The notes below the pieces were generated by a model that worked only from the letters and a program-made list of their open reading frames with translations, searched no databases and had not been told where the DNA came from. A DNA stretch of 27,566 nucleotides from Mnemiopsis leidyi (Eukaryota; Ctenophora; Tentaculata; Lobata; Bolinopsidae), in NCBI GenBank assembly GCA_000226015.1, contig JH154532.1:1-27566 (forward strand). The letters are read 5' to 3'. Positions 9,501 through 18,625 of the stretch are shown in pieces (within the stretch, counting starts at the first letter, position 1; each line of letters begins with the position of its first letter). A program made the translations under genes and the position numbers.

Positions 9501-12500
9501 ATAAAAACAAATTAAAGAAATAAGTTAGACGTTAATTTGTCATACATTCTATATCACGTGCAGATAAATGGATTTAGCCTTGTTGGGTATTTGCTAAACT
9601 TTATAACAATTTCTATCCAATACACGTGCTAAAATAAGCTATCTCGACCTGCAATGATGAAGCGCACCCCATGCGATCCCCAAAAAAACAGACTTATAAG
9701 CCAAACCGTACTTGCAATTTGTTTAAATATAAAAGCGAACGTCTGATTTTGACAAATATTGGAGGCAATTTTTGGTGATCTAGGATTGTAATCACACCGT
9801 CTGATTGTATACGCTAATTTTGTAGCTGAAAGTTTTATCATTGAGGTGGCGGGGAAACGTAAAAACTTCATTTCATCTTGAATGTTGGTGCTGCAAATTA
9901 GCTCTCATTTGCGTCATCATAGCCTTACAATCCTACACTGAGAGATATAAGCTTTTATCTATTTCAAACCCAGCAAACTGAATAAATTTGTCGCTTACCA
10001 AGGCCTGTTCCATGTTGTATAGCGGCATGCTACAGAGCGATCCCAGTAAGTTGCGGCTGGAAGTGGAAGTGGGAAGTTGACCTAGCAAGGAGGCTGCTTG
10101 CGCCATGCTCATCGATGAACTGGGGGAGTAATCGGTTAATTATAGTGGGAGTTGGTGCTGTGATCAGTAATTGATGTTCGGTTATGTTATCAGGTATTGA
10201 AGTATTATCGCTAATTATTAAAACTGATAAAATTGAACCTTGTGTTTAACCGCATTAATAAGGCGGATAAGATATAACCTTGTGTTTAACTTACCCAAGA
10301 TATTGAGACAGGTCGGCTCCAGAGGATGATATGCTTGGTGAGAGAGAGTCGAGTACGGCCTTGCGTCCCAGAACGTCTGTTAACTGTTGAATACAATAAG
10401 TTTACAATAATGCATTATAATTAATTTATTCAAGTTGTTTAGCCAAGCATTTTGTTAGATTAGGTAACTGTTACTTTGAGAGTTTTGTTAGTCATTGTAT
10501 TGACGTATGAAGTTAATATCCTCATTGCCAAGTCCGAGTATTCGGACATTTACTAAGTTAACAAGGTAACTATATAATTGTGATTCGATAACTCAGAGTA
10601 ATGAGTCAAAACCGTAACATGATGTTAGTAAGTTGGTTTATAACTATAAACATGTAGATCGACTTCAAAGATATTTTACCGAGCTCAGATAAATGGCCTA
10701 TCATTAAAACGATTTAAACTCGATTTTATCTGCTCTTCGTAGAAAAACCATTAAGCCAGCTCAAACAACTTGCAGCACTTAAACTAAATATTATTAAAGG
10801 AATTAAAGGATGAATGTTTGTTTGATCAGATTGATATCAAATTTCCTTAAATCAATGTTAATAAAAAGAAATCAAAAAAGAAAATGCTAGTAGTTAGTAC
10901 ACGTGCAAGCAGCAGTGTGCGCGTCAACGCGAGGACAACACAAGATTACTGTACCTGTTTGATGTGGATGAGATCTGACAACTGGTCAGCTCCGTCAGAG
11001 AAATGTAAGTTTTCAGTGATTCTTGGAGACCCAATCCCTCCGGGGGACGCCTTGTCTCGGCCCTGAAATCAAACACTGTGAGGTTCTGAAGATCGTACAC
11101 GGAGTTTAGAGAATGTACATTTCTGAGAACATACAAATATGAAACTGTCTTTAAAAACATGGGTGCCGTTAAATTTCGTCCGCGTTCAGGATGTAGCTGG
11201 AATTTTTCGGAATTCAATTGAGGTTCTCAGAGCTGCGGTTGTGATGATCATGCAACGCTTGAAGGATCATTACCGGAAAAATGAACAAATTGCTCTAAAC
11301 AAAAAAAGAGAGGAAAGGAAAGAGAAAGTACCAACCTGGAGAAGGGGGGAGGAGCTTGGAGAGGACTTTACCGGGGAACTTGGGGAGGCGTCAACTCCCG
11401 GCGTGGATGAGGTGGTCAGAGTCTGGGGGAAGTAGGGTTTGTGGGGAGGGATTTAGACGGCTCCATTATATGGATAACCGTGTACAATGTTGTAGTGGTA
11501 CAATGCACAATCTAACTCAAGATAATGTTACTTTAATCTAAATAACTTTAAGATAATGTTAACTTTCAATTAAAAACAGCAAAGTATGGCTAACTCTGAA
11601 CTACAAGATCCAGATAGATTTGTTAAAGTTTTACCTGGGAGGACGAAATGTTAGTGTTTGTGATGGAGTTGGTTAACTGGGACATTGCCTGAGAGAAGAG
11701 GGGCTGGGACAGAAGGGCCGCAGATAGGGTGGCCGACAACGCAGCGTTTGTTCCTGGGTCTCCAAATATGCTCTGAAACACAAGGAAATGTTGTAGTTTT
11801 TCATTATAATTTATTCTGATATATTCAATTCTTTTCTTTTCTATTCCGATTCGACATTTCCTTTTCTTCAAGGGAGATATCATAATGCTTGATATGGAAG
11901 ATTTTTTTTCTGGAGAGAGGTCACGACTCACGTTGGTGACTATCATTCTATCGTTTAAACCTTATATTTCTAGGTGCAGAATTTAGAATTTCCCCTGGCG
12001 GACCATGTAAATTGTAAAAACAAATGTTGGGAGAATTATGAAATGCTAATCTTACTAACCGTTGCGGTGAAGTTATTATCTTTAGTGTCTTTACTTTCTG
12101 TCTTCAGTTCAGGTGAAAGCAATGAACTGGCAATTCCTGCCTGCTGAAACAAAATAGAAATTAATTCCTGATCCTTAAAATCGCAAAACATGCTTACTAA
12201 ATCACTCAATTCTAAATTTTGTTAAATTTCTAAAAATGGCAACAGTTTTGTTTCATTAAAAACTGCCTTATAATTTTTATCGTGACAATAAATTGTGGTC
12301 ATGCTTTTCGCGTTGGTCGAAGTTTCCCAGCTTTTCACTAAGTAGACTCCAGCCAGACGATTCAACAATGGGGCAAATTTAGGGAAAAACAAAAATTACA
12401 GAGGATCGATATGTCAGTGGCTGAGGACAAATTGCACCCAAGAAATCACTGTGGGAAGTCCAGAAAAGTCGACAATCAAAGATATGTATTGCCGTAAAGG

Positions 12501-14001
12501 TGCGCCAGTGCAAATTAGGATCCCCAATTCTCAATAGACATAGTTAGCAATAAATGAAGGAAAAAGCACCGAAAACTGCGAACAGCGCAAAATTCTCGAA
12601 GAGTCTATACAAATAAATGAGGAACGGTATTTATTGGGAAGGGTCACAAATTTTCAAAGATTTTTACGTCATTCTCTTTATACTTATAAGTCCAATTTTA
12701 GACCTCGTAGATCAATCACTGTCGCTAAGACTATCTTAGAACACTGGCCACTGAGAACTAAAGCAACCACATCGAAAAAAAATCGAAAAACAAAGAGAAA
12801 ATTGAAAATTAGTGACACTATCATGAAAATCTTTTTTAAAACTGACGGGAGAGAGTAGGGCTTCCCCGGGGGATGAGGCGGTAGAGGAGGAGGTTAGAGA
12901 GGGGGTACACAGCAGACCTCCTGGGGTGGAACTGGAGGGGGTGACAAAATCTGTCAGGGTGGAGGAGGTGGTCTTGGGGGTTCCGGGGGTTCCCGTACTC
13001 GATGTAGTGGAACCTGCGGGGGTGAAAGTGTTAGGAAAGAGGAGGGTAGAAGTGTTAGGTCCAGCAAGAGGAGGATTAGATTGTTGAAATTATCAAGGTA
13101 ATACTTTAGTCTACATTTATAGTTCTTGTTAGTTAGAGTTTTCGGAATTTATATCGAAGATTTCACTTATCTAGAAATGTAGCCCTTAAAAATTCATACC
13201 TAAATTTCAACTTAGCGAAACAAGTAACAAAATTAATTCCTCGACAACTTAGTAAACATTTTCTTCATATTTACTTACATGTTAAATTCTCTAATTACCT
13301 ATATTTTCGATTATATTTTGTAATTACCTAAATTTTAATTACTTAGAATTTAATTACCAATATTCTCATTACCTAGAGAAGTCGGAGAAAAAACAGGTCG
13401 CTGTTCCATAACTGGAGTTGTTGTCTCCATCGCTGTACTTCCGTCTGAACTCTGAAATTATAGTTCTTTTTCATGGGAAACGCGACAAAGTCATATCAGT
13501 CAATGTTGGATTTCAATTCGTAGTCTGGATTTACCCAATCAGCTGTACTATCTTAAATAATTAGTCAATATCGAAATAGTACAAAGATAATAAAATTTGT
13601 CAAATACACATGAAAACTTAGTTTCATAATTTCCCTTTGTCTTTAACAAAATATAAAAATACCTGAGTTTGGGGGTCGGCTATGTTGCTGAGCATGCTGG
13701 GAGAGAAACCTGGAGCTAGAGCACTGGCTCCTCGAAACGTTTTTGTCGACTTAGACGTTCCTGAAATTATCTTTATTACTCGATTTGATTCTTTATACAT
13801 AACTAGTTTAGGTACTGCAGTGGAGCTACATCTAGAAGTCACGTGATTGATGATTTAATTTCAGACTATAGATGATGTTGATGTTGAAATAGATTTCGTT
13901 AATTTCTACTGTTCCTTGTTCCAATCAACGAGTCGCTAAACTTGGGGAGTAAATGTGAGAGAATATCTGCTGTTAAACTCACCATCAAGTTTCTTAAGCA
14001 T
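6418..14001 (-). CDS. POU-homeodomain transcription factor, POU1/Pit-1-like, 15 coding exons
   Basis: Predicted sequence-specific nuclear transcription factor. I joined 15 exons by hand (minus strand, 5' to 3'): 14001-13983, 13760-13663, 13451-13373, 13013-12847, 12140-12060, 11772-11635, 11422-11336, 11062-10955, 10383-10295, 10119-9999, 8845-8729, 7742-7573, 7419-7257, 6904-6801, 6559-6418. All introns are GT-AG with matching phases (1,0,1,0,0,0,0,0,2,0,0,2,0,2), giving 560 residues. Residues 1-368 are Ser/Thr/Pro-rich with no known domain, as expected of a transactivation region. Residues about 370-444 are the POU-specific domain ([25 protein letters not shown]). Residues about 467-526 are the homeodomain (KRRKRTTIS through WFQNRR). 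POU1 class is suggested by [20 protein letters not shown] and LQLSF, but the homeodomain is divergent: Gln instead of Cys at position 50. The DNA-binding exons are very secure. The N-terminal exons rest on splice signals, phase and composition. The exon 4 donor and the start codon are the weakest points. Confidence 0.9.
6801..6904 (-). CDS. POU gene exon 14: homeodomain helices 1-2 and start of helix 3
   Basis: Residues 480-514, beginning [19 protein letters not shown] and ending [11 protein letters not shown]. Leu16 and an aromatic residue at position 20 of the homeodomain are present. The acceptor is TATCCTCTCCAG and the donor CTG|GTAAGT splits the Trp48 codon (phase 2). Confidence 0.95.
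6913..7068. repeat. 52-bp tandem repeat x3 in POU intron 13
   Basis: Three nearly identical copies starting at 6913, 6965 and 7017, reading GATAGTTCGTTAAC ... AACAGCTC on the plus strand. On the transcribed strand the last copy ends directly against the exon 14 acceptor. Its TTAAC element sits about 20 nt before that splice site and could serve as branch point. Confidence 0.92.
7257..7419 (-). CDS. POU gene exon 13: end of POU-specific domain, linker, homeodomain N-arm
   Basis: Residues 425-479. [20 protein letters not shown] is POU-specific helix 4. A basic, Ser/His-rich linker of about 22 residues follows, then KRRKRTTIS, the homeodomain N-terminal arm with the conserved Arg5. The acceptor CATCCCCTCAG restores the LQLSF motif across the junction. 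The donor AAG|GTAGCT is phase 0 and splits the homeodomain in helix 1. Confidence 0.95.
7462..7560. repeat. Degenerate short tandem repeat filling POU intron 12
   Basis: Imperfect 10-13 bp units (CATGGAAAAA, GATGATAACA, GATGATGACA) fill most of the 153-bp intron and begin about 11 nt after the exon 12 donor. The transcribed strand is pyrimidine-rich. Confidence 0.75.
7573..7742 (-). CDS. POU gene exon 12: POU-specific domain, helices 1-3
   Basis: Residues 369-425. The domain begins near [17 protein letters not shown] and continues [19 protein letters not shown] and [15 protein letters not shown]. Residues corresponding to Oct-1 POU-specific Gln27, Gln44, Thr45 and Arg49 are present (Q396, Q413, T414, R418), so base contacts are expected to be kept. 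The pattern is closest to Pit-1/POU1 (NEFK, KLGYTQ, AL..VHG.EFSQTTI). The acceptor is CTATTTTAACAG and the donor GAG|GTAATT in phase 2. Confidence 0.96.
7750..7955. repeat. 14-bp tandem array in POU intron 11
   Basis: About 14-15 copies of AGAAATAGGGATTT with few substitutions. On the transcribed strand the unit is AAATCCCTATTTCT, and the array runs into the acceptor of exon 12 (CTATTTTAACAG), so the polypyrimidine tract of that splice site is derived from the repeat. Confidence 0.93.
8729..8845 (-). CDS. POU gene exon 11, just before the POU-specific domain
   Basis: Residues 330-368, phase 0 at both ends (39 codons). It is hydrophilic ([20 protein letters not shown], later [16 protein letters not shown]). 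The acceptor is TTCTCGCAG and the donor GAG|GTAATT. The exon 10/11 junction creates a second LKTE sumoylation-type motif (329-332). A second upstream AG (AAAACAG) would break the frame. Confidence 0.82.
9305..9446. mobile_element. Foldback/MITE-like inverted-repeat element in POU intron 10
   Basis: A 23-nt arm at 9334-9356 (AGGAGGAGTCTCACATTTG...) is the reverse complement of 9424-9446 with one mismatch. Extra copies of the core GAGGTGTCTC or its complement lie at 9307-9316, 9362-9371 and 9410-9419. There is no coding capacity. The structure resembles a non-autonomous foldback or MITE relic; no clear target-site duplication was identified. Confidence 0.55.
9999..10119 (-). CDS. POU gene exon 10
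   Basis: Residues 289-329, with [20 protein letters not shown] and then [19 protein letters not shown]. The acceptor is ATTACTCCCCCAG and the donor TTG|GTAAGC. Phase 2 in and phase 0 out match exons 9 and 11. Confidence 0.82.
10295..10383 (-). CDS. POU gene exon 9
   Basis: Residues 260-289 ([20 protein letters not shown], then [10 protein letters not shown]). The start is phase 0 after TTCAACAG and the end phase 2 at a strong TGG|GTAAGT donor. With the end of exon 8 it forms a Leu/Ile-containing stretch that could be a short helical interaction motif; this is inferred. Confidence 0.82.
10955..11062 (-). CDS. POU gene exon 8
   Basis: Residues 224-259, phase 0 at both ends (36 codons). It starts [19 protein letters not shown] and ends in a more structured-looking [11 protein letters not shown]. 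The acceptor is TTTGATTTCAG and the donor CAG|GTACAG. The sense frame has splice signals at both ends. A plus-strand open frame over the same bases has none. Confidence 0.82.
11336..11422 (-). CDS. POU gene exon 7, Ser/Pro-rich
   Basis: Residues 195-223, phase 0 at both ends (29 codons). The sequence is dominated by Ser and Pro ([17 protein letters not shown], then [10 protein letters not shown]). The acceptor is ACTTCCCCCAG and the donor CAG|GTTGGT. Several SP/TP dipeptides are possible proline-directed phosphorylation sites. Confidence 0.8.
11635..11772 (-). CDS. POU gene exon 6, Ala/Leu/Gln/Ser-rich
   Basis: Residues 149-194, phase 0 at both ends (46 codons). It holds an alanine/leucine-rich segment ([20 protein letters not shown]) followed by a Ser/Asn/Thr-rich tail ending in SSSQ. 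The acceptor is GTTTCAG and the donor CAG|GTAAAA. Such Gln/Ala/Leu segments are common in transcription-factor activation regions; that role is inferred. Confidence 0.8.
12060..12140 (-). CDS. POU gene exon 5
   Basis: Residues 122-148, phase 0 at both ends (27 codons). It contains [14 protein letters not shown], where LKTE at 133-136 fits the sumoylation consensus (hydrophobic-Lys-x-Glu). The acceptor is a tandem TTTCAGCAG (NAGNAG), so an extra Gln codon could be included. The donor is ACG|GTTAGT. Confidence 0.75.
12847..13013 (-). CDS. POU gene exon 4, Ser/Thr/Pro-rich
   Basis: Residues 66-121, very rich in Ser, Thr and Pro ([40 protein letters not shown]), typical of a disordered activation region. 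The acceptor is CACCCCCGCAG. The chosen donor, CCC|GTCAGT, is weak but gives the phase 0 needed by exon 5. Without splicing there, the frame runs about 25 codons or more into AT-rich sequence and meets a stop. A second frame is also open across this GC-rich block, but it does not fit the flanking phases. Confidence 0.68.
13373..13451 (-). CDS. POU gene exon 3
   Basis: Residues 40-66, Ser/Thr-rich ([19 protein letters not shown], then VFSPTSLG). The acceptor is AATTTCAG and the donor TAG|GTAATG. It enters in phase 0 and leaves in phase 1, completing a Gly codon with exon 4. Confidence 0.75.
13663..13760 (-). CDS. POU gene exon 2
   Basis: Residues 7-39, containing [20 protein letters not shown] and then a short hydrophobic stretch ([11 protein letters not shown]). 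The acceptor is ATAATTTCAG and the donor CAG|GTATTT. The start is phase 1 and the end phase 0. It is part of the low-complexity N-terminal region and no domain is recognised. Confidence 0.72.
13983..14001 (-). CDS. POU gene exon 1 (coding part, start codon)
   Basis: Encodes MLKKLD plus the first base of a Gly codon. The ATG has an A-rich upstream context (AAAAATG), and the exon ends at a strong GTGAGT donor in phase 1, which fits the phase of exon 2. An alternative start lies in frame just upstream of exon 2 (MYKESN..., ATG near 13802), which would make exon 2 the first exon. I prefer the spliced start because the donor is strong and the phase fits. Confidence 0.6.
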
Positions 14002-14087
14002 TTTTAGGAGGATTTGAGTTTTTATTGAGAAAAGTTTGATTTTGAAGATGAACTTTTTAAATATGCAGACTATCATCTAGAGATTAC

Positions 14088-14093
14088 TATATA
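14088..14093 (-). promoter_or_regulatory. Possible TATA box of the POU gene
   Basis: TATATA-type hexamer on the minus strand, about 90 nt upstream of the proposed ATG. The spacing would allow a short 5' UTR. In AT-rich DNA such motifs arise by chance, and an upstream non-coding exon is an alternative. Confidence 0.25.
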
Positions 14094-14099
14094 GAAGAT

Positions 14100-15719
14100 A
14101 CAAGTTATCATATTACTTGTGGATTGGAAGTTTCTGACTTAACGTCAGCCTTACGAGCGACTCAATCAACGAAATCATTTCATTAAATCTTGCGGAAAAC
14201 TGATGTCTCAACGTTATCTATATCTTAACACATGGCAATATTATATTTCCCAACATCAATCGTCATGTTATTTGATTACAACATCTGACATTTCAAAGTC
14301 TCGATTGCCTCACTTAAACCCCACTAATTTGATCTAAAATGGGTTATCATGATTTATATCAAGCCATAAAGGTGGTTCCAGTACCTAGATCATCTTGATT
14401 GGTCTAAGCTTATGTGGTTGATGAAAGGATACAACCACCTAACTCCGCCACTTGATTCCATAAACCGGGAAATAAATTCAGTTTAAACGTGCAGCCTCGG
14501 ATGGTAATCGTGATAAAAATCGTATAATTCAATAAGCATGAGGTGAGCACAAAGTGATTCCACAAAAAGGCCGGTCAAATTGTCCAAGTCAATCCAATAG
14601 GTCCGTGACTGCCTGTCTTTATTGGCAATAACTGGTAGACCTTTTCATATCCTTAAGACTTTACAGCGGATGGGCCAAGAAGAAATGATATCAGGAACCG
14701 CCGGGTCCATTGGCTGCACCGTCCATTGACCGTTATTAGGAATTTATTAATTTCAAAAGTGACACTCGCGTCAAAGATCGGCACTTGACTCAACAGTTCA
14801 TTAGATACTGACACGTCTGATTAGTTTATTGAACCAGTTTTCTGTGAAATTACGGCATTTGGTAGCGAAATCGCACCAGAGTCATAGAGAAGATTAAAGA
14901 CAAACGTTCAATTATATTAAATTTGACGTGTTGATCACGTTTATGAGGACGTCCCTAAGCGGGTACAGGTATTAGTGGAAGGTCAAGCAATGGGAAATAT
15001 TGGATGGATTCGGTCACTGGGTTTGTGATCAAATGAACATGAAAAAACATTTATCTCGTACTGGAGTGGTGTTCTGTAGGTATGGATTCAAGTAGATTTT
15101 GGTCAGCTCGATGAAATAACCCCAAGTTTTATAAGCAGCGTTTTTAAATAAATAAATGATTCGAAATTTTATGTTCAAGAAACTCGATTTGAATAATAAG
15201 ACAGCAACATTATAAATCTGTTCCAGAAAATTTCGCCGTGCTGAAACGTGGTTAGATTTCTATTTAACTTAGCTAGTGTCGGTATTTTTAGACCAGCCCT
15301 AGAGCCTTGTGGCAATGTGAGTGAGTCGCAGAAAACCTTACTTTGACCAACGAAGTTCTACAGCACCTGCGATTTTCAAGGCTGGCCAATTAATGAGTCT
15401 ACAACGGCCTAATTTTTCCGAAAAAAAACTCATTTTTCGATGGGATGTGAGTTGTCTTTTAGGTTTTCACAGATCTATCCAAACACCAGCCGGTTGTTCT
15501 CAACTTTTGACTAATACCAAGGTTCATACTTTCAGTCCAAGAAACCAAACCCAATGCGACGGCGGGCTCTTTATTCTTTAACGACTACACGCCGCCTTTT
15601 CTAAGCAGACATAACGAAATTTTGAGGTTTGATTGAGGTGGTTGCCGGGTCCCCTGAGTTGGGACTCTCTCTCCCCCACTGCCGGTGTTAGCCCGGAACG
15701 GTCCGGGTCTATCACCCAC
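14100..15719. other. Upstream non-coding stretch next to the POU gene
   Basis: No convincing exon on either strand. The 86-codon plus-strand frame at 15321-15581 resembles no known protein and lacks splice support. This stretch is a likely home for the proximal promoter and any 5' UTR of the minus-strand gene. Confidence 0.5.
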
Positions 15720-15797
15720 CTGCTGTGTCCTCCTCGCAAACAGTCTGGCCAATAAATCCGGACCGCTTCCGTTCCTCCTTTCAATTTCTCTCCCCAC
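15720..15797 (-). other. Possible upstream non-coding exon ending in a strong donor
   Basis: A GC-richer minus-strand segment ends at CACAGCAG|GTGGGT, a near-consensus 5' splice site, about 1.7 kb upstream of the POU start codon. Overlapping open frames across it resemble no protein. It could be a 5' UTR exon of the POU gene or of an unannotated non-coding RNA. Its 5' limit is arbitrary. Confidence 0.2.
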
Positions 15798-18394
15798 AGA
15801 TTGATAGGAACTGAATCTTGACAGGTTTGAGCGTTAGACGCTTCCCATTATCTCACATTCCTCTATCCCTCTGTAGCAGTCACCAACATCACCTCCTTAG
15901 CCAAATGTAATTACACTAATTGACTCTAAATCCAGGGATATTATTGGACCAACCTACGGATCGAGCCTGCCTATTGGCGGATTGACTCCTATACAAATTA
16001 CTCCCAATAGTTTGACCAGCTCAAAAATGTTAGAAATCAGACAATCTATGCTCTATCATCATCACCCGTGCGGGAGCCAATGGCGAAGGAGAACGGCGGG
16101 CGCTGGCCAATCAAAGCAGACTATACTAGTCATGTGACAGGACGGGATTTCTCACTCGGGGTCATTACGGGCGACATGCGCTTATTAATCCCTTATTAAC
16201 ACTGCCAGAAGCTCCGACCAGATATACTCAACCAACTCTAATTAGACCTGATTTCAAATTAGATCATCTGACCGCAGATCTTGCTCCTCATTGGTTGGGC
16301 CTCAAGGATCAAAGGTGGTGATTGGCCAAATTAAAATCACGTGATGAAAGATAGAGATCATTTGCGAATGATGAGATGTAATTAAAAGTCTGAATAAGAA
16401 GCTTTGGAGTGAGCGACAGAAGCGGCACACCTAAATCACAGCTCTGGTACTCAGACAAGTTTGAAATAAGCAAGGTCCGGTCAGAAGAAGAGTACATCCG
16501 GACAGAACCTTAGCATCCTCAGCACCCTTAGCAACCAAACCTTAGCATCCGAGTTGAGAAGAAGTGCGGGTATTTATGACTCATCTCTCTCTCTATCCCG
16601 GGAACATGGAAGTATACCAACAAGAGCTGCTATTTGTTTAAGTCGAGCTTTTAAGAGACTAAGATTAAGTGGTATTTAAGGTGTGTTAAGCTAATAACAG
16701 TTTGTTAAGCTAATAATAATTAATATCATGGGTTAAGCACAAAAAAATAGTATAATTGAAAGAAACGGTTTAATTTTCATCTGGCCGTTCTATCTTATCG
16801 TTTTGCAATTTGCAACAGTCTTCCGTATCGCCAGATGAAATATTTGGAATTTGACTGATCGCAATCTTATCGACAACCTATATCACAAGGCCGAACTTCT
16901 AAAAATCAATTATTTCCAAGTATAAATCTGCTGTCACGTTGATAATAGCGTCTAATTCGTTTACGGTCTACGCAGACAATTGGACCGAAACATCTGTGTG
17001 AAAATTTATCTCATAATTCATTCCTTGCCGCTTTGCGTTATCATTGTGTATATTGGGTCCATTTTGACGCACATTTGGCAGTCCCAAAACGTGAGACAGT
17101 AAAAATAGAATCTGTAGCAGGCTGCAGGGGTGACGTGGCATGTCACAAATTGATGACGGTAGCCAGATTGATTGATTGGTAGGCCCGTAATGACAGTGAC
17201 CATCGGCGCACGTGCACTTTAAAGCATGCGGGAATACTGGAATCTGATTGGAGGAAGTTTTGCACGTGTCAGTATCCGTGGCTGTGATTGGCCAGAGATA
17301 ACGACGCTATCAAGTTAGGTATTCAAGACACGAAACACGCCCAAGACGTTAATTTGATTGCAAATACCACTGCAAAACAGAGATACATACAACTTAGATA
17401 AGATAACTGGAAAATCAAACAGGTGTTTTGCGGGCAGGCTTTCCAAGCAAGAGCCAAGAGAACAATTTCGTAATCCAACAAGACTGGCTTTAGTGGTATT
17501 TCCTAATAAACAAGGAGGAAAAATTTGGAATCCGCGAAAATTTTTCCATGTAGCTTGATGTTAGCTTTGGATGTTAAGTCTGGCTATCATTCCACACTTC
17601 ACACCTCTGCACTTCTTTGCCTTTAAAATGAAAACCATCAATCTACGCGGACTTGATAGGTGTTGATTGATTTAAGAATTTTTCTTCGGGGAGAACCTAC
17701 CTAACTTTAGAGCTTTAAAACGTCAAGCCCTAAATCTTCGGGTTTGAAATTTTAAAACTTAGGATTCGAAGCAGCCCTTTGAGAACTTTAACCACAATCT
17801 AAATCTGTGTGAAACGTAACTGTATGCTTTTTATCAAAAATGGAATCTGAGAATAAAATTTAGTATTTATGTGAAATTAGGGAAAAGGGTCAAGTCTTTT
17901 ATATTTGTATTGAAATGGGCACCCCTTTGGCTTTAGTACTAATCACGACCTTTTAAAAAGACCTTATTTTCGTCGACTTGAAAGCACCTATGCGGAGAAA
18001 ATATTTTATCCGATTGGACGTGTCACGCACTAAAACGACAAACTTATCGTTTTCACGAGTCACAGAGCAACTGTATAACTTAATATTTCACTATTTCAGG
18101 TGCGAGAATAATAGCCCAAAAGTTGTTCATACTTCGCATATTATGAACATGGGATTTTGTTAAGTTATTATGAACATTGGATTTTGTTAAGTTACGATTT
18201 AATGGTATACAGTCAACCTTGCAATTTTCTTGTAAAATCACACTCGCGACAACGCCGATATTTATAGGCTATTTGCCTACCTCTTAACATCTAAGTGTAT
18301 TTTGACATGAAATAACGATGAACTTAATCTACAAAGGCAGCTAAAATAGTCTGTGATATCTTGTTCTTAATGTGGCCATTAATTTCTTCGGGCT
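15798..18394. other. Non-coding stretch with E-box, CCAAT and TAATTA-type motifs
   Basis: No gene recognised. CACGTG occurs at 16338-16343, 17209-17214 and 17263-17268, with ATTGG/CCAAT boxes close by (for example GATTGGCC at about 16320 and 17287) and AATTAG-type homeodomain sites around 16240-16260. A 20-nt direct repeat (GAACAT.GGATTTTGTTAAGT) lies at about 18145-18193. Candidate regulatory DNA. Confidence 0.45.
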
Positions 18395-18625
18395 TCCTCG
18401 ATTTCATTGGCCACCTTGAGTCACGTGACCAGCTGCGTTTAACCTTGATTGGCTGTCAGGTTGTTGATGAACAAGACTGAACAATCCACCACAGCCAGGC
18501 ATCGCTTGGAAATGATAAATGTAATCAGTTAACAGACCTAATATATAAACGCATTAATAAAGCAATCTAAAAGTTGACAGCTGTTGTCTAACCAATCAAC
18601 AAGCTGCTTGGAGGCCACGTGACTC
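18395..18625. promoter_or_regulatory. Candidate cis-regulatory cluster: CCAAT plus CACGTG
   Basis: ATTGGCC and TGATTGGCTG flank a CACGTG at 18422-18427. Further on come ACCAATCAAC and a second CACGTG at 18616-18621. The dense mix of NF-Y-type and bHLH-type sites in 230 bp suggests an enhancer or promoter; no transcription start can be assigned. Confidence 0.4.

Noticed and set aside
10884-11541. Plus-strand open frames over POU exons 7 and 8
   Set aside because: Antisense to exons that have splice signals and consistent phases; no recognisable product.
13624-13842. Exon 2 read as a single unspliced first exon with upstream codons
   Set aside because: Possible (in-frame ATG near 13802), but the AATTTCAG acceptor and the phase-matched exon 1 with GTGAGT donor make the spliced start more likely.
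15578-15797. Two overlapping minus-strand frames of 68 and 70 codons
   Set aside because: No homology recognised, non-ATG or unsupported starts; GC-rich composition alone explains the open frames. A non-coding exon remains possible.
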